Source: Flavobacterium aquidurense
GTDB lineage: Bacteria; Bacteroidota; Bacteroidia; Flavobacteriales; Flavobacteriaceae
Length of the DNA stretch: 64,000 bases
NCBI GenBank assembly: GCA_900107365.1
Contig: FNPS01000009.1
Coordinates: forward strand, 230,253-294,252
Reading direction: 5' to 3'
Within the stretch, counting starts at the first letter, position 1, and each line of letters opens with the position of its first letter. The notes under the pieces are model-generated. The model saw only the letters and a list, made by a program, of their open reading frames with translations. It was not told where the DNA came from and made no database searches. The position numbers were made by a program, and so were the translations under genes. Below, in pieces: positions 41,753 through 52,319 of the stretch.

Positions 41753-43285
41753 TTAACGCAATCCAACTTTATCGACAATTACATATCCGAACTTGCCCTG
41801 AATTGCAAAATCTTCTATTTTGGTTGCTCCGCTTAAAGCCGGTAAACTAGATAACGGAATGACAACATCTGTCCAGGCTCCAATTTTGACCTGAACTGTA
41901 GTGATACCCCAATTTCCATTAATCATAATTCCTAATTGCTGATTATTCTCTAAACCTTCTCCACCGTAAACAGAGAATGCTAATTCTGTCATTCCGGCTG
42001 TAGAAACATTTCCTCCGCCAAAACGAAGTCCGTCCCAATCCTGCCAATCTTTTCTAATGGCTTTTGTTCCTTCTCTCACTTCTGTGGTGTAAGCAGGATT
42101 TACATCTCCGCCCCAGCTCCAGTTTCCGAAACCATTTCTGTAATCGTCATCGTAAATTACTCTGGTTAACGGAATATCAGTAAGACCAGCGATTTGAATT
42201 TCAGTATTAGTTTCTATCAAAAAGTCATTGATTGTTTTTAATTTGATTGTACCATTAAAAGATCCTTCTGGTACTTTTAAAACAATTTTGGTTGCTGTAT
42301 GAGTTGAGAAAGTCGTAATTGGCATTGCTGCACCCGGAATTATTACTTCTTTAACCAAATCTAAATCGGTTCCTGTAAGTGTCCAATCTGCATCAATTGC
42401 AACTGGTTTTGGCGCTGCATCTGTGATAATTGGCAGAATGATTTTTACTGCTTGTTCCGTTTCTACAACAACTCCGGAATAAGCTGTTAAAGCTATTTTA
42501 CCATTCGTTGCTGTATTTGGTACTTTTACCACAATTTTTGTAGCCGTTTGACTTTCAAAAGCGGCACTTTCTGTACTATTTGGAAATTTAATCGATTTTA
42601 CCAAATCAAGATCTTCTCCATTAATACTTAATAAATCACTGTGTTTTACACTAGTTGGTTCCAGAGAAGTCACTTTTGGCAAATCGATGATGATATCACT
42701 TTCCGTTTCAAACGTATAAGGTTCTGTTCCGCCTCCAATAATCAGAATAGATCCAGTTTTTGCATCCATTGGAACTTTAACCACTAATTGTTTTAAAGAA
42801 GCGCTTACGAATTCTTTAACTTCGATTCCGTCAGCAAAAACTACAGACGTTACCCAGTTTAAATAATCTCCTGTAATCGTAATATTCTCACCTGGTTTGG
42901 CCTGAGGTGTAATACTTGCAATCATAAACGGCACATCAAAACTTAAAACGGTTTTTGATGTTATTTCTCCACCGTCATAAACTAAAGTTACTTTTCCTTC
43001 TGTTGCTTCTTCAGGAATAATCAATTCTATTTTTTCTGAAGTCTGCGAAACAAAATCATCACTTGAAACTTCAACACCCGGAAGCATTATAGAAGTCACA
43101 CGATCCAGATTATGACCGATAAAGGCTATTTGCTCGCCATGTTTTTGCCCCGAAGGACCAAAACTCAAAAGTTCAACGACATCATTACTGCTTTTAGAGT
43201 CGTCATTGCTGCAGGATACAGCGGCTCCAACGATTATGAATAACATAATCAGGAGATAAAATGGTTTATTTTTAAATTTTTTCAT
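41753..43285 (-). CDS. IPT/TIG repeat lipoprotein, likely surface glycan-binding protein
   Basis: 510 aa. Lipobox AVSC (Cys25). Four IPT/TIG Ig-like repeats (about residues 40-365; each with a 'G-NL--V--V--P' strand set) followed by a C-terminal jelly-roll-like domain of about 130 residues (RNGFGNWSWGGDVNPAY, WQDWDGLRFGGGNVSTAG). This layout is common for SusE/SusF-type surface glycan-binding proteins encoded after susD. Likely binds the polysaccharide and passes it to SusC/D. 26 bp after a related gene. Confidence 0.85.
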   Translation of the reverse strand: MKKFKNKPFYLLIMLFIIVGAAVSCSNDDSKSSNDVVELLSFGPSGQKHGEQIAFIGHNLDRVTSIMLPGVEVSSDDFVSQTSEKIELIIPEEATEGKVTLVYDGGEITSKTVLSFDVPFMIASITPQAKPGENITITGDYLNWVTSVVFADGIEVKEFVSASLKQLVVKVPMDAKTGSILIIGGGTEPYTFETESDIIIDLPKVTSLEPTSVKHSDLLSINGEDLDLVKSIKFPNSTESAAFESQTATKIVVKVPNTATNGKIALTAYSGVVVETEQAVKIILPIITDAAPKPVAIDADWTLTGTDLDLVKEVIIPGAAMPITTFSTHTATKIVLKVPEGSFNGTIKLKTINDFLIETNTEIQIAGLTDIPLTRVIYDDDYRNGFGNWSWGGDVNPAYTTEVREGTKAIRKDWQDWDGLRFGGGNVSTAGMTELAFSVYGGEGLENNQQLGIMINGNWGITTVQVKIGAWTDVVIPLSSLPALSGATKIEDFAIQGKFGYVIVDKVGLR

Positions 43286-43311
43286 TTTGGTTTTGTTTTA
43301 TATAAAATGAA

Positions 43312-44454
43312 TTATTTTAAACTTTTTGGTACAACCCTAAAGTTATCTACAGAAATATCTGCATCAAGAGCGCCGTCACCGTGAACAATTAAGCGGGAGA
43401 AATATCCGGCTGCATTTACATCATGACCTGGTCCTAATAAAACTTTTTCTAAAGGCACAACGATAGTTTCCCATTCGCCTTCTGTATCATAAGGCGGACT
43501 CCATAAATACACGCCTCCGCTCCAATAATAATCATCAAAATCTGAAGCTTTGTCTAATAGAACCTGAAATTTTAATCCGTTAGCGTTATACGGTTTCAGT
43601 GTATTTATTTCGAATTTGAAATTGTATTTTTCTGGATGTGTCAATGCATCATCCGGAACATTTCTGCTTTCCGCACCAAATACGTCTGGTCCGCCATTGA
43701 AGAATGCTGTAAAATCCCAGCTTCCGATGTTTTTCTTTACTCTGATGTAATTTCCATTAATGGCTTCAGGATCTCCATCGCCAGGATTTGTGACGATAAA
43801 ATCTGAACCTGTTGCGCCACTTACAAAAATGTTTCGGTTGTCTCTAAACCAGAAATCAGACTTTGTTTCTCCAAAATTGGTTTTGATCGTAATTGGTCCC
43901 GGCTGTGCTCCTTCCGGAACTACAATATTCAAAATCTGATCATTATCTATACTTGAAATTGTTGCCTGCGCGCCTCCGGTAAAAGTTACTGTCATTGGCT
44001 CATAGAAAAAGTCTCCCTGAATGGTTGCAATTTTTCCAGTTGCAACATATTCACTTTTCATGGCTTTCATGTACGGTTTTCCAATTTTCACTGAAAAATC
44101 ATAAGTATAAACTCCGCCCGAACCATTAACTAATCGAATTTGATTGTTGATTTCTGTTGGAATTTTCCCCGGTACATTAGTAATAATCGAATTCTTAGTT
44201 ACATAAGTTGGAGAAATAAAGGCTTTAAGATTATTAAACCAAACTTCTTTTGTATCCTGAAGATTATCCCCAATTAAAGCCAAAAGCTGTCCCTGACCTG
44301 CTTCTACCAATAATGAATCTGATGAAGCCGGATCTGTTAGTCTTACGTAATTGATAATCGGACTTCTGCTGGCTGCTTCTTCAGAAGAACAAGAAACCAC
44401 CGTTGTTCCTAAAACAACTAATAAGGCTGCTGTTATTTTATATAAAGTTTTCAT
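43312..44454 (-). CDS. IPT/TIG domain lipoprotein, likely surface glycan-binding protein
   Basis: 380 aa. Lipobox VVSC (Cys22). Two IPT/TIG repeats (about 35-210) and a C-terminal beta-sandwich (about 225-378) with GSWDFTAFFNGGPDVFG and YYWSGGVYLWSPPYDTEGEW, rich in Trp/Tyr as expected for a glycan-binding face. Directly after susD (17 bp), the standard position of a surface glycan-binding protein. Paralogous in layout but not in length to the next gene. Confidence 0.85.
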   Translation of the reverse strand: MKTLYKITAALLVVLGTTVVSCSSEEAASRSPIINYVRLTDPASSDSLLVEAGQGQLLALIGDNLQDTKEVWFNNLKAFISPTYVTKNSIITNVPGKIPTEINNQIRLVNGSGGVYTYDFSVKIGKPYMKAMKSEYVATGKIATIQGDFFYEPMTVTFTGGAQATISSIDNDQILNIVVPEGAQPGPITIKTNFGETKSDFWFRDNRNIFVSGATGSDFIVTNPGDGDPEAINGNYIRVKKNIGSWDFTAFFNGGPDVFGAESRNVPDDALTHPEKYNFKFEINTLKPYNANGLKFQVLLDKASDFDDYYWSGGVYLWSPPYDTEGEWETIVVPLEKVLLGPGHDVNAAGYFSRLIVHGDGALDADISVDNFRVVPKSLK

Positions 44455-44471
44455 ATTGTCTTTTTTAAAAA

Positions 44472-46169
44472 TTACTGTTTACCTGCATAATAATCTACCG
44501 GTGTTTTTCCTAAATTTGGCGCCTGACTCATTTCTGTTGCCGGAATCGGAATTAAAAAGTTACCATCATTTGCTGCATAACTTCTTACTGTTACCCAAGG
44601 CGTTTTAGTAAATGTCCAGGATGTTGGGTTTGGAATTCTGTCCGGTTCAATCGCAAAAGCAGATCTATCCTGATTGCTGATAATATCATACGCTTTCTGC
44701 GGATTGTAATAATGCAGACGAACTAAATCGTACCATGCCATCGCTTCTACAGAAAACTCAATCATTCTTTCATCAAAAATTCTGTCAAAAGTTAATGGAC
44801 CCTGAATTGCATTTAAACCAGCTCTTGTGTGCACAGCATTAAAATATTGAATTGCTTTTGTATCTGAAGTTGAACCGTTGTTTCCAACCGCAGCTTCGGC
44901 GTAAGCCAAATACATTTCTGCCAGACGCAACATATAAGTATTGATTTCGTACGTATGAAATCCTGCCAAACCTGCGTTATCTTTAGCTTTACCCACAACA
45001 TATTTTTTTGTTGAAGCATAACTGATCTCTGCTCCCTGACTATAAGGAAAACGAAGTTCCTGTTCTGTACCATCTTCTAATGTTTGCGTGATTTCAGGAT
45101 AATGCGCACCGGGAAGCATAAATGTAGCTTTTAAACGTTGATCGAGTGTTTTTCCTTCCATCATTCCCGGACTTCCCACAACTGGATTTATTCCTTCGTA
45201 TTTACTTAAAATCCACCATGTTGCACTAAAATCTCCTCCCCATCCGTCGCCATTGGCAATTGAAGGGCTAAATGCTAAAGAGGAAGGTGCGGTATTTGTA
45301 GTAGAACTGTAAGTACCTGTATATAACCATTGTAATGAAAACAAAGATTCTGCATTATTTTCGTTTTTTGTCAAATATAAATCGGCGTATTTAGGTTCTA
45401 ATTTTGCACCACTTCTTGTGATTACTCTCTCTGCGTAATATTTTGTAGAATCTAAGAAAACCTGATTTCTATTACCTTCAGTTCTTCCTACGCCTGCTCT
45501 GTTCAAGTAAGTTCTTGCTAACATTCCTTCTGCTGCCCATTTAGTAATTCTTCCTGTTTGCAAAGGTGTTTCTTTAAGATCTTCTGCAGCAGCGCGGTAA
45601 TCTTTAGTAATAAATTTCCATACACTTTCGGGCGTATTACGAACTTGCGTAGTATCTCCAACCAATGTAAAATTGTTGGTAATAATGGGTACAGCACCAT
45701 AATTCATCGTTAATAAACTATAAGCAGTTGCTCTCATAAATCGGGCTTCGGCAATAGTTTGTTTTTTAATATCCGGATTTACACTTGGACCTGCATATTT
45801 ATTAACGTTGATAATGTAAGTATTACACTGACCGATTGTATTGAAAAGAGATTTCCAAACATCATAATTCATTTGTGAATTAGAAGTTGTGTTGAACTGT
45901 ACCATATCAGGATAATTGTAAACCGACATCATGGTTCCTCCTCTAAAATCACCTACACTAAATGAAGCTTTATCATTGTATAAAAACCATACTTTATTGT
46001 ATAGTAATGCTGATCCTGCCAAAACTTGTTCGTCTGTTTTATAAAATTCTGCATCTACGGGAACGTCCTGTGGCGGTCTTTCTAAAAATTCTTCAGAACA
46101 ACTGGTCAATAATATTAAAAACAGGCTGGATACTGTAAAAGAAATTTTAAATAGTATATTTTTCATCAC
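44472..46169 (-). CDS. susD: SusD/RagB-family outer-membrane lipoprotein
   Basis: 565 aa. Lipobox LLTSC (Cys24), then SEEFLERPPQDVP, the typical SusD start. TPR helices and the C-terminal RagB/SusD signature (IFDERMIEFSVEAMAWYDLVRLHYYNP, LIPIPATEMSQAPNLG) are present. SusD forms a lid over SusC and binds the glycan on the cell surface. It lies 7 bp downstream of the SusC gene. Confidence 0.97.
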   Translation of the reverse strand: MMKNILFKISFTVSSLFLILLTSCSEEFLERPPQDVPVDAEFYKTDEQVLAGSALLYNKVWFLYNDKASFSVGDFRGGTMMSVYNYPDMVQFNTTSNSQMNYDVWKSLFNTIGQCNTYIINVNKYAGPSVNPDIKKQTIAEARFMRATAYSLLTMNYGAVPIITNNFTLVGDTTQVRNTPESVWKFITKDYRAAAEDLKETPLQTGRITKWAAEGMLARTYLNRAGVGRTEGNRNQVFLDSTKYYAERVITRSGAKLEPKYADLYLTKNENNAESLFSLQWLYTGTYSSTTNTAPSSLAFSPSIANGDGWGGDFSATWWILSKYEGINPVVGSPGMMEGKTLDQRLKATFMLPGAHYPEITQTLEDGTEQELRFPYSQGAEISYASTKKYVVGKAKDNAGLAGFHTYEINTYMLRLAEMYLAYAEAAVGNNGSTSDTKAIQYFNAVHTRAGLNAIQGPLTFDRIFDERMIEFSVEAMAWYDLVRLHYYNPQKAYDIISNQDRSAFAIEPDRIPNPTSWTFTKTPWVTVRSYAANDGNFLIPIPATEMSQAPNLGKTPVDYYAGKQ

Positions 46170-46176
46170 GCTATTT

Positions 46177-49100
46177 TTAAAAGTTAATTCCTAAATTAAA
46201 TGAATACATTGGTGTCAACGGATAACGTCCGTAATCAAATCCGATTGGCTGAGAACCAGCGTTTGAACCGCTTCCAACGTAAGAACCTACTTCTGGATCA
46301 TATCCTGAATATTTAGTAAATGTTGCGATGTTTTGAACCGCAAAACCAAGTCTGAATCCTGTTACACCAGGAATTCCTCTAAGTGTTTCTTTACTGAAAT
46401 CATAGTTTAATGAGACGTTTTTAATTCTTAAATAAGAACCATCTTCAACCCATTTACTCGTATGTCTATCGTAGTTTCCGTTTCGTGTGTTCGAAATTCT
46501 TGCTACGTCTGTATCTGGATTTATGATGTACGGATTTCCATTTGCATCTTCACCAATTCGTGCGTAATCTAAGGCGTGAACTAATAAATTGTTACCAACG
46601 CTTACGTTTACCGGATTTGAGTTCACACGTTTTGTGTAATTGTAAATATCATTTCCGTAAGAACCCGTTAATAAAATTCCTAAAGTGAATTGTTTGTAAG
46701 TGAAAGTATTAGTCATACCTCCAAATAATTTTGGATATGGATTTCCGATAAAAGTCTGATCTTTTTCGTCAATTTTTCCATCATTATTGATATCCTTATA
46801 TTTCACATCTCCAACCCAAACACCACCTTGATCTTTGTTTACCGGAAGTTTATTTCCTTGGTTATCAACCGGCAAAGCGCTGTTATTGATTTCGTCAAGC
46901 GATTTGAATAATCCTTCTTCAACATAACCATAAAATTGCCACGGCGTTTGACCTACAACAGAACGCTGTGTCCATTCCTGAAAATAACGGGAATAACGAT
47001 CTAAAATAGCCGACTGTGTATAGAATTTTTCAATTTTTGTATCAAAATGCGAAACGTTTACATTTGTTGTCCAAGAGAAATCTGCTGTTTTAATATTTAC
47101 TGTATTTACAGCAATACTCCAACCTTTGTTTTTTAAAGCTCCAACGTTTACAGTAGGAGGCGTCATTCCTCCTTCTCCATCAACACCATAATAAAGTGGC
47201 AAAGGAAGATCCATAATTAAGTTGTCGGTTTTTTTTACGTAAACATCTCCTTCAATTGTAATTCTGTTATTAAATAATCCTAAATTGAAACCGATATTGT
47301 TGGTTGTTGTTTCTTCCCATTTTAAATCTGAATTGGCATATTTACTTGGCAAGAAACCAGTTCCCCATTGTGTTGGTGCTCCGTCAAGTCTTCCATAAAT
47401 AACTCCTCCTGGTCCGTTGCTTCCTGTGGTTCCAGATTCAAAACGTAATTTTAATTCGCTGATTTGTTTTACTTTAAAGAAAGGCTCTTCAGAAATTCTC
47501 CATGCCGCAGAAGCAGATGGGAAATAACCCCACTTATTGTCCGGACCAAAGTTAGAAGATCCATCGGCTCTTAAAGTGGCATTAATAAAATATCTGTTTC
47601 TATAATTATATCCTGCACTACCTAAGAAAGATTCTAAAGCCCAGTCGTTTTTACCTCCCGTAGCGATTGATGTAGATTGATCTCCAACATTTAAATCCGG
47701 AATTGCCACAGGGAAATTTTCTCTATAACCTGTCAATTGTTTCCAAGCTCCGCTTTGTGCTTCGTGTCCGAAAATTGCGGTTACGGTATGATCTCCAAAA
47801 GCTTTATCATAGTTTAAGAATTGGTCAAATTTCCAATATGTATTTCTGTTTTCAACATTTGTAAGCTGTGTATTGATTCTTTCGTTAACGCCAAATTTAT
47901 ATTTTGGAAGAAAATAAACACCGCTTCCGTATTCGATATTGGTATTAAAAGAAGTTTTAAAAGACAATCCATCGATAATGTCAATTTTCAAATTCAATCC
48001 TCCTAAAAACTGTCTGGTCAAAACTTCATTTGTATTTAAGTTTGCCATCGCAATCGGGTTTGGAGAACTGTATCTTTCCGGAGAAGCCGGATCTGTACTT
48101 CCTCCTCCATAAGTTCCGTCAAAGTTTTTTACGGGGATATTTGGACTTAATTTCGTCGCATTCAAAACAACTGATTCAGACGTCGCTGCTGCCACATTAT
48201 CCGTTTGGTTGATATTAAAGTTTGCTCCAAGAGTTAGCCAATCATTGGCTTTGTTGTCCAAATTCAAACGAACAGAATAACGGTCAAAGTTTGAACCTTG
48301 AGAAATACCTTGTTGATTAAAATATTCTCCTGATAAATAATAGGTTGTAGTATCGCTACCACCGCTCAAACGCAATTGATGTTTTGTCATTGGTGCTAAA
48401 CGGTAAAGCTCTTCCTGCCAGTCTGTTCCTTGTCCTAAAATAGAAGGATCCAAAAATTCTGCCGGAATTACACCTCCTGCCTGTTGTTGGTATTCTCCCA
48501 TCAACTGTGCATATTGTCTTAAATTCATCACATTGATTTTCTTTGGCGGTGCCTGCAAAGAATACGTATAATCGTATGCAATTTTAATTTTTCCTGCCTT
48601 ACCTCTTTTAGTAGTAATTACAATTACCCCATTTGTACCTCTGGAACCGTAAAGCGCTGTTGCAGAAGGACCTTGTAAAATATTCATCGTTTCAATATCT
48701 GCCGGATTCAAACCTGATAGCGGACTATTTGAACTCAATAATCCGCTTCCTATTTCCTGCACTGTAATCTGAACACCGTCAATTACATACAAAGGCTGAT
48801 TTGTCCCGTTTAATGAATTTACCCCGCGAATATTAACTGACAAACCTCCTCCTGGTTCACCTGAATTCTGCGTTACATAAACACCCGCAGCTCTACCCTG
48901 AATAGCCTGTTCAACGGTTGTATTTACCGTTTCATTAATTGCTTTCGCAGTAATAGTAGCCTGTGCACTGGTTAAATCCGTCTTTTTGACTTTGGTATAA
49001 CCTGTAACTACAATTTCCTGAAGCGATTCTGATTCAGACGAAAGCGCAACATTCAATACTTTTAAATCTCCGGTATTTATTTTTTTTGTTTTGTATCCAA

Positions 49101-49320
49101 TAAAAGAAAATAAAAGATTGGTCGATTTTCCCGCATTAATCGTATAAGATCCGTTATAATCCGTCATTGCGGTCTGCCCACCACCTTCGGTTTTAATGTT
49201 TACACCCGGAAGCGGATCTCCGGAATGCTCGTCGGTAACCTTACCCGTAATCTGCTGCTGTGCAAGAGCTACCGGTATAAATAGAAGCCAAAAGAGGCTG
49301 GTCATTAAGATTTTTTTCAT
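46177..49320 (-). CDS. susC: SusC/RagA-family TonB-dependent glycan transporter
   Basis: 1047 aa. Signal peptide, carboxypeptidase-D-like regulatory domain (ITGKVTDEHSGDPLPGVNIK), plug with VNIRGVNSLNGTNQPLYVID and GSRGTNGVIVITTKRG, then a 22-strand barrel ending in FNLGINF. No STN domain, so no direct anti-sigma signalling is expected. Imports the oligosaccharide with SusD using TonB energy. First gene of the operon; its leader carries a 59-nt double hairpin. Confidence 0.97.
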   Translation of the reverse strand: MKKILMTSLFWLLFIPVALAQQQITGKVTDEHSGDPLPGVNIKTEGGGQTAMTDYNGSYTINAGKSTNLLFSFIGYKTKKINTGDLKVLNVALSSESESLQEIVVTGYTKVKKTDLTSAQATITAKAINETVNTTVEQAIQGRAAGVYVTQNSGEPGGGLSVNIRGVNSLNGTNQPLYVIDGVQITVQEIGSGLLSSNSPLSGLNPADIETMNILQGPSATALYGSRGTNGVIVITTKRGKAGKIKIAYDYTYSLQAPPKKINVMNLRQYAQLMGEYQQQAGGVIPAEFLDPSILGQGTDWQEELYRLAPMTKHQLRLSGGSDTTTYYLSGEYFNQQGISQGSNFDRYSVRLNLDNKANDWLTLGANFNINQTDNVAAATSESVVLNATKLSPNIPVKNFDGTYGGGSTDPASPERYSSPNPIAMANLNTNEVLTRQFLGGLNLKIDIIDGLSFKTSFNTNIEYGSGVYFLPKYKFGVNERINTQLTNVENRNTYWKFDQFLNYDKAFGDHTVTAIFGHEAQSGAWKQLTGYRENFPVAIPDLNVGDQSTSIATGGKNDWALESFLGSAGYNYRNRYFINATLRADGSSNFGPDNKWGYFPSASAAWRISEEPFFKVKQISELKLRFESGTTGSNGPGGVIYGRLDGAPTQWGTGFLPSKYANSDLKWEETTTNNIGFNLGLFNNRITIEGDVYVKKTDNLIMDLPLPLYYGVDGEGGMTPPTVNVGALKNKGWSIAVNTVNIKTADFSWTTNVNVSHFDTKIEKFYTQSAILDRYSRYFQEWTQRSVVGQTPWQFYGYVEEGLFKSLDEINNSALPVDNQGNKLPVNKDQGGVWVGDVKYKDINNDGKIDEKDQTFIGNPYPKLFGGMTNTFTYKQFTLGILLTGSYGNDIYNYTKRVNSNPVNVSVGNNLLVHALDYARIGEDANGNPYIINPDTDVARISNTRNGNYDRHTSKWVEDGSYLRIKNVSLNYDFSKETLRGIPGVTGFRLGFAVQNIATFTKYSGYDPEVGSYVGSGSNAGSQPIGFDYGRYPLTPMYSFNLGINF

Positions 49321-49758
49321 AAGGTTTAGTTATTTAATTAGTCATGTTTTTTTTAATTGTAGTTGTAGTTTTTTTGAAGTTAAATCTTAGAAAGTTCCTC
49401 AAGGTTGTCCCGTACCTGGTCAAAGTTTTGGACAACACTTTCTAAATATCTTCAGTTGTAACTACAAAAACTTCAAATTCATTTCTAGCATTTTGGTTAA
49501 GTTTTCTTTAGTTCATGATTATTTTTTGTTTTTTTTTGATTTAGATTTTAATTTGAATTCATTTAAAAAAGGGCAAAAAGAGTCCTGTTCGCTTGATTAC
49601 AAGCAAATCACATTTCGATTTTTTTAATAAATAATTTTAGATTCCGGTTAACTTTCAGCTTCGATAATTAAAACGGCAGGCAGTGTTTTAATTCGGAGAA
49701 GAAACAATATGAGTTAACTATTTTAAGACCGTAAATAAATTTTTATTTTTGATGACAA
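49321..49758. other. susC leader and intergenic region
   Basis: No gene. Right of the double hairpin (49387-49445) there is a further small hairpin AATTAAAAC / GTTTTAATT (49666-49693) that could mark the end of the upstream operon. Confidence 0.5.
49387..49445 (-). promoter_or_regulatory. Double hairpin in the susC leader
   Basis: TTAGAAAGT (49387-49395) pairs with ACTTTCTAA (49437-49445), and inside it GTTGTCC (49404-49410) with GGACAAC (49430-49436). On the minus strand it precedes the susC ATG by 66-125 nt. Could be a regulator-binding inverted repeat or a leader RNA structure. Confidence 0.5.
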
Positions 49759-52311
49759 TTACCAAACCGTTACAGCTTCTGTAGTTGCTTCCGGAAAACG
49801 AACGGTAGCTGCTCCTGATTTTACTTCAACATAATACAGAAAACTATTTTGGTTGTAATCCTTTTTATTAATAGCTAATTGATAAACATTTCGATCAACA
49901 TTTTTCAATTCTTTTTGTTCAAATTTATCGGAGTTCAATGCTTTGTAAAATACTTTTACCGAAGTCACTTTTTCCGGCGACAATATTCTGATTTTAGAAA
50001 CTAATGATTCTCCTTGTTTTACAATTGTCTGTCTTGTCGGCATTACAATTCTCAATTTCCCTGCGTATTGATCCGATAAAATTAAATCAGGAATATTGGT
50101 TAAAATCTTTTTCAAAACATCATCATATTGATGAATCTGATTAAGACTTCCTAAATTATGTTGTTCCAAATTCGCAATTGTGCCCATTTCACCATTTGTA
50201 GAAACGGTTTGCATTAAACTGTTCCCCATTTTTGTCCATGCAGCAGCGAGTTCATTTCTTTTTGTCAATAGTTTTTCTGCCAGTTTTTGCTTTTCAGTTT
50301 GGTCTTTAGTTTTATCCAGTTGTGTTTTCAATTTCTCCATTTCTCCTAATAAACAACCTGATAAACCTTGGTATTTAGCATAATAAAAGGTGTTTAACCA
50401 ATAATTATATCTGCTTAAATTATCTTTTCCTATTACGAATTTCTTATTGGTTTCAAAAGTTTTAATAAAATCATATTTTTTCTGAAAGGTTGTCCAGGCT
50501 TCGTAATTGGGTCTAATCATTCCGGGGCCTTTTTTGCCCCAGTCTGCAGTTCTTGGAAAATTAGCGTGACGGTCTTTACTGTTCAATTTGAAATTTCCTC
50601 CGTCTAGAGAAGCAAACAATTTTCCCATTTCTGCCGAAGCTTTTTTTCCAAACTGCAATGCCGACCATTTTTTGTATAATTCATTAGAATCTAAATGTCT
50701 AACACTGTCTCCAACTGTTTTATACGTATCAGCTTCCCAGCCAGACTGTGCCAATGCCATAAAAGCAGGCGAAAGATTTCTGGTTCTCCAATGAATTCCC
50801 ATCATTCCGGTGCAGCCATAACGATACGCATCAGACGCATCTTTAAGAACTCTTCCTGCCCAGAATTGTGGCGTTACCATTGCAGGATCGTCTTCAATCC
50901 ATGAAATTTGCCATTTCGGACGGTCTTTTACATTTTTGAAAGCCGACTCAACCGGTGTAAATCCAACTTCTCTGTTGATTACCGAAAAAGGCATTTCTTT
51001 CGGAAACAAATTGTCAAACTCCGCTCTGTCTCTTGCAGGTCCTAAAACCCAACCGCTTGTAGCCAGTTTAAAAGGTGCTTTTACATTTTGTTTCGCCAAA
51101 ATTGCACTTTGAATATCCTGAATTGTTCTTTCAACAGCTTCATCATTTTGTCCGTCCCAAGTCCAGGTTTCCGGTGTCCAAAACCAATAATAATCTAACG
51201 GATGTGATGCCATAATTCTGGAAAATATTCCTTCGTACAACATTACTTTTGCTTCTTTAGAATTAACATCAATTCCTTTTGCGATCATTTTTTGCTGTAC
51301 ATCAAACGGAATTGTCAAAGGCGTTTCTGTACCCAGACAGGTTTTTACACCAAGATCTTTTGCAAGCGTAAAAGTGTTTCCTAGCAGTGATCCAACGGCA
51401 TTAAATATTTTTACATTTTCCTGTTCTGTATGCGGCCATCCTGAAAGGTTTTGCATGTAAGAAGCGCCATAATTATCTGTTTCGAATAATTGAGCTGCTC
51501 CAAAATGATAATTAGACGTCATTTTTGGATAATAGGCCCAAGTGCTGTCTTTCGTATTAGAATGCAATACCGGATAAGCCGATTTTACCGAACCGTCTTT
51601 ATTAACTTGATCTTTAGTGCCGATCCAAACCATTGGCTCTGCACGTTCCCAACCCCCGAAAGGTCTTTTTTCAGGATAGGTATGAAAACCAATAAAGTTC
51701 ATTCCCATTTTTGGCAATTGCGAAATGATGGCTTTATAATCTTCCTCGTTCCACCAATCTGGACCTTCCGGAAAATCATGAAATGGCTGAATTCCTCTTA
51801 ATTCAAAAACTGGTTTGTGCTTTTCATTAAATCCTGAAAGTGCCAGATTTTCTATCTTTTCCTCCGGAATAATATCGCCGTCGATCATAAAACCAATTCC
51901 TAATGATTCTATAAATTTATAAGCTCCGTACAAAATACCTTCAGATGTGGCTCCAACAATAAATAGCTGTTCTTCGTTTTTAGATTTTAGATAATAGGCA
52001 TCGCCTTCTATCGCACTTATTGATCTTTTATCTTTGAAATTATTGTACGTACTCAAAACAATTGACTTCCCTGAAATTTCATCTTCATTACTGTAAACTT
52101 CCAATTCAGGCAATTTATCAGTCGTAAGAAAAATATATTTCTGAAGTTCTTTTGCTGCCAGAATTTCTTTTGGCGATGCATGCTTTGGATAATAAATGGT
52201 AACCTCGTCAGAAGATTTACAGCTAACCAGAAGCATTACAATTGCAAACAAGCAAAGTAATTTTATCACACTATTTTTAAATTCAATTATAAAAACCATT
52301 TTATTACTCAT
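49759..52311 (-). CDS. Large lipoprotein with GH67-N-like domain, putative glycosidase
   Basis: 850 aa. Lipobox LVSC (Cys31). Residues 35-165 (ASPKEILAAKELQKYIFLTT, IVGATSEGILYGAYKFIESL) match the N-terminal domain shared by alpha-glucuronidase GH67, GH20 and related enzymes. The middle (HKPVFELRGIQPFHDFPEGP, HPLDYYWFWTPETWTWDG, WQISWIEDDPAM) looks like a TIM barrel. The end is helical, then a beta domain. An alpha-glucuronidase or other side-chain-removing enzyme is plausible, but I cannot place it in a numbered family. 8 bp after the isomerase gene. Confidence 0.7.
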   Translation of the reverse strand: MSNKMVFIIEFKNSVIKLLCLFAIVMLLVSCKSSDEVTIYYPKHASPKEILAAKELQKYIFLTTDKLPELEVYSNEDEISGKSIVLSTYNNFKDKRSISAIEGDAYYLKSKNEEQLFIVGATSEGILYGAYKFIESLGIGFMIDGDIIPEEKIENLALSGFNEKHKPVFELRGIQPFHDFPEGPDWWNEEDYKAIISQLPKMGMNFIGFHTYPEKRPFGGWERAEPMVWIGTKDQVNKDGSVKSAYPVLHSNTKDSTWAYYPKMTSNYHFGAAQLFETDNYGASYMQNLSGWPHTEQENVKIFNAVGSLLGNTFTLAKDLGVKTCLGTETPLTIPFDVQQKMIAKGIDVNSKEAKVMLYEGIFSRIMASHPLDYYWFWTPETWTWDGQNDEAVERTIQDIQSAILAKQNVKAPFKLATSGWVLGPARDRAEFDNLFPKEMPFSVINREVGFTPVESAFKNVKDRPKWQISWIEDDPAMVTPQFWAGRVLKDASDAYRYGCTGMMGIHWRTRNLSPAFMALAQSGWEADTYKTVGDSVRHLDSNELYKKWSALQFGKKASAEMGKLFASLDGGNFKLNSKDRHANFPRTADWGKKGPGMIRPNYEAWTTFQKKYDFIKTFETNKKFVIGKDNLSRYNYWLNTFYYAKYQGLSGCLLGEMEKLKTQLDKTKDQTEKQKLAEKLLTKRNELAAAWTKMGNSLMQTVSTNGEMGTIANLEQHNLGSLNQIHQYDDVLKKILTNIPDLILSDQYAGKLRIVMPTRQTIVKQGESLVSKIRILSPEKVTSVKVFYKALNSDKFEQKELKNVDRNVYQLAINKKDYNQNSFLYYVEVKSGAATVRFPEATTEAVTVW

Positions 52312-52319
52312 ATTTAAAT

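Noticed and set aside
49666..49693. Rho-independent terminator
   Set aside because: A stem is present but no T-run follows on the minus strand, so I only mention it within the intergenic entry.
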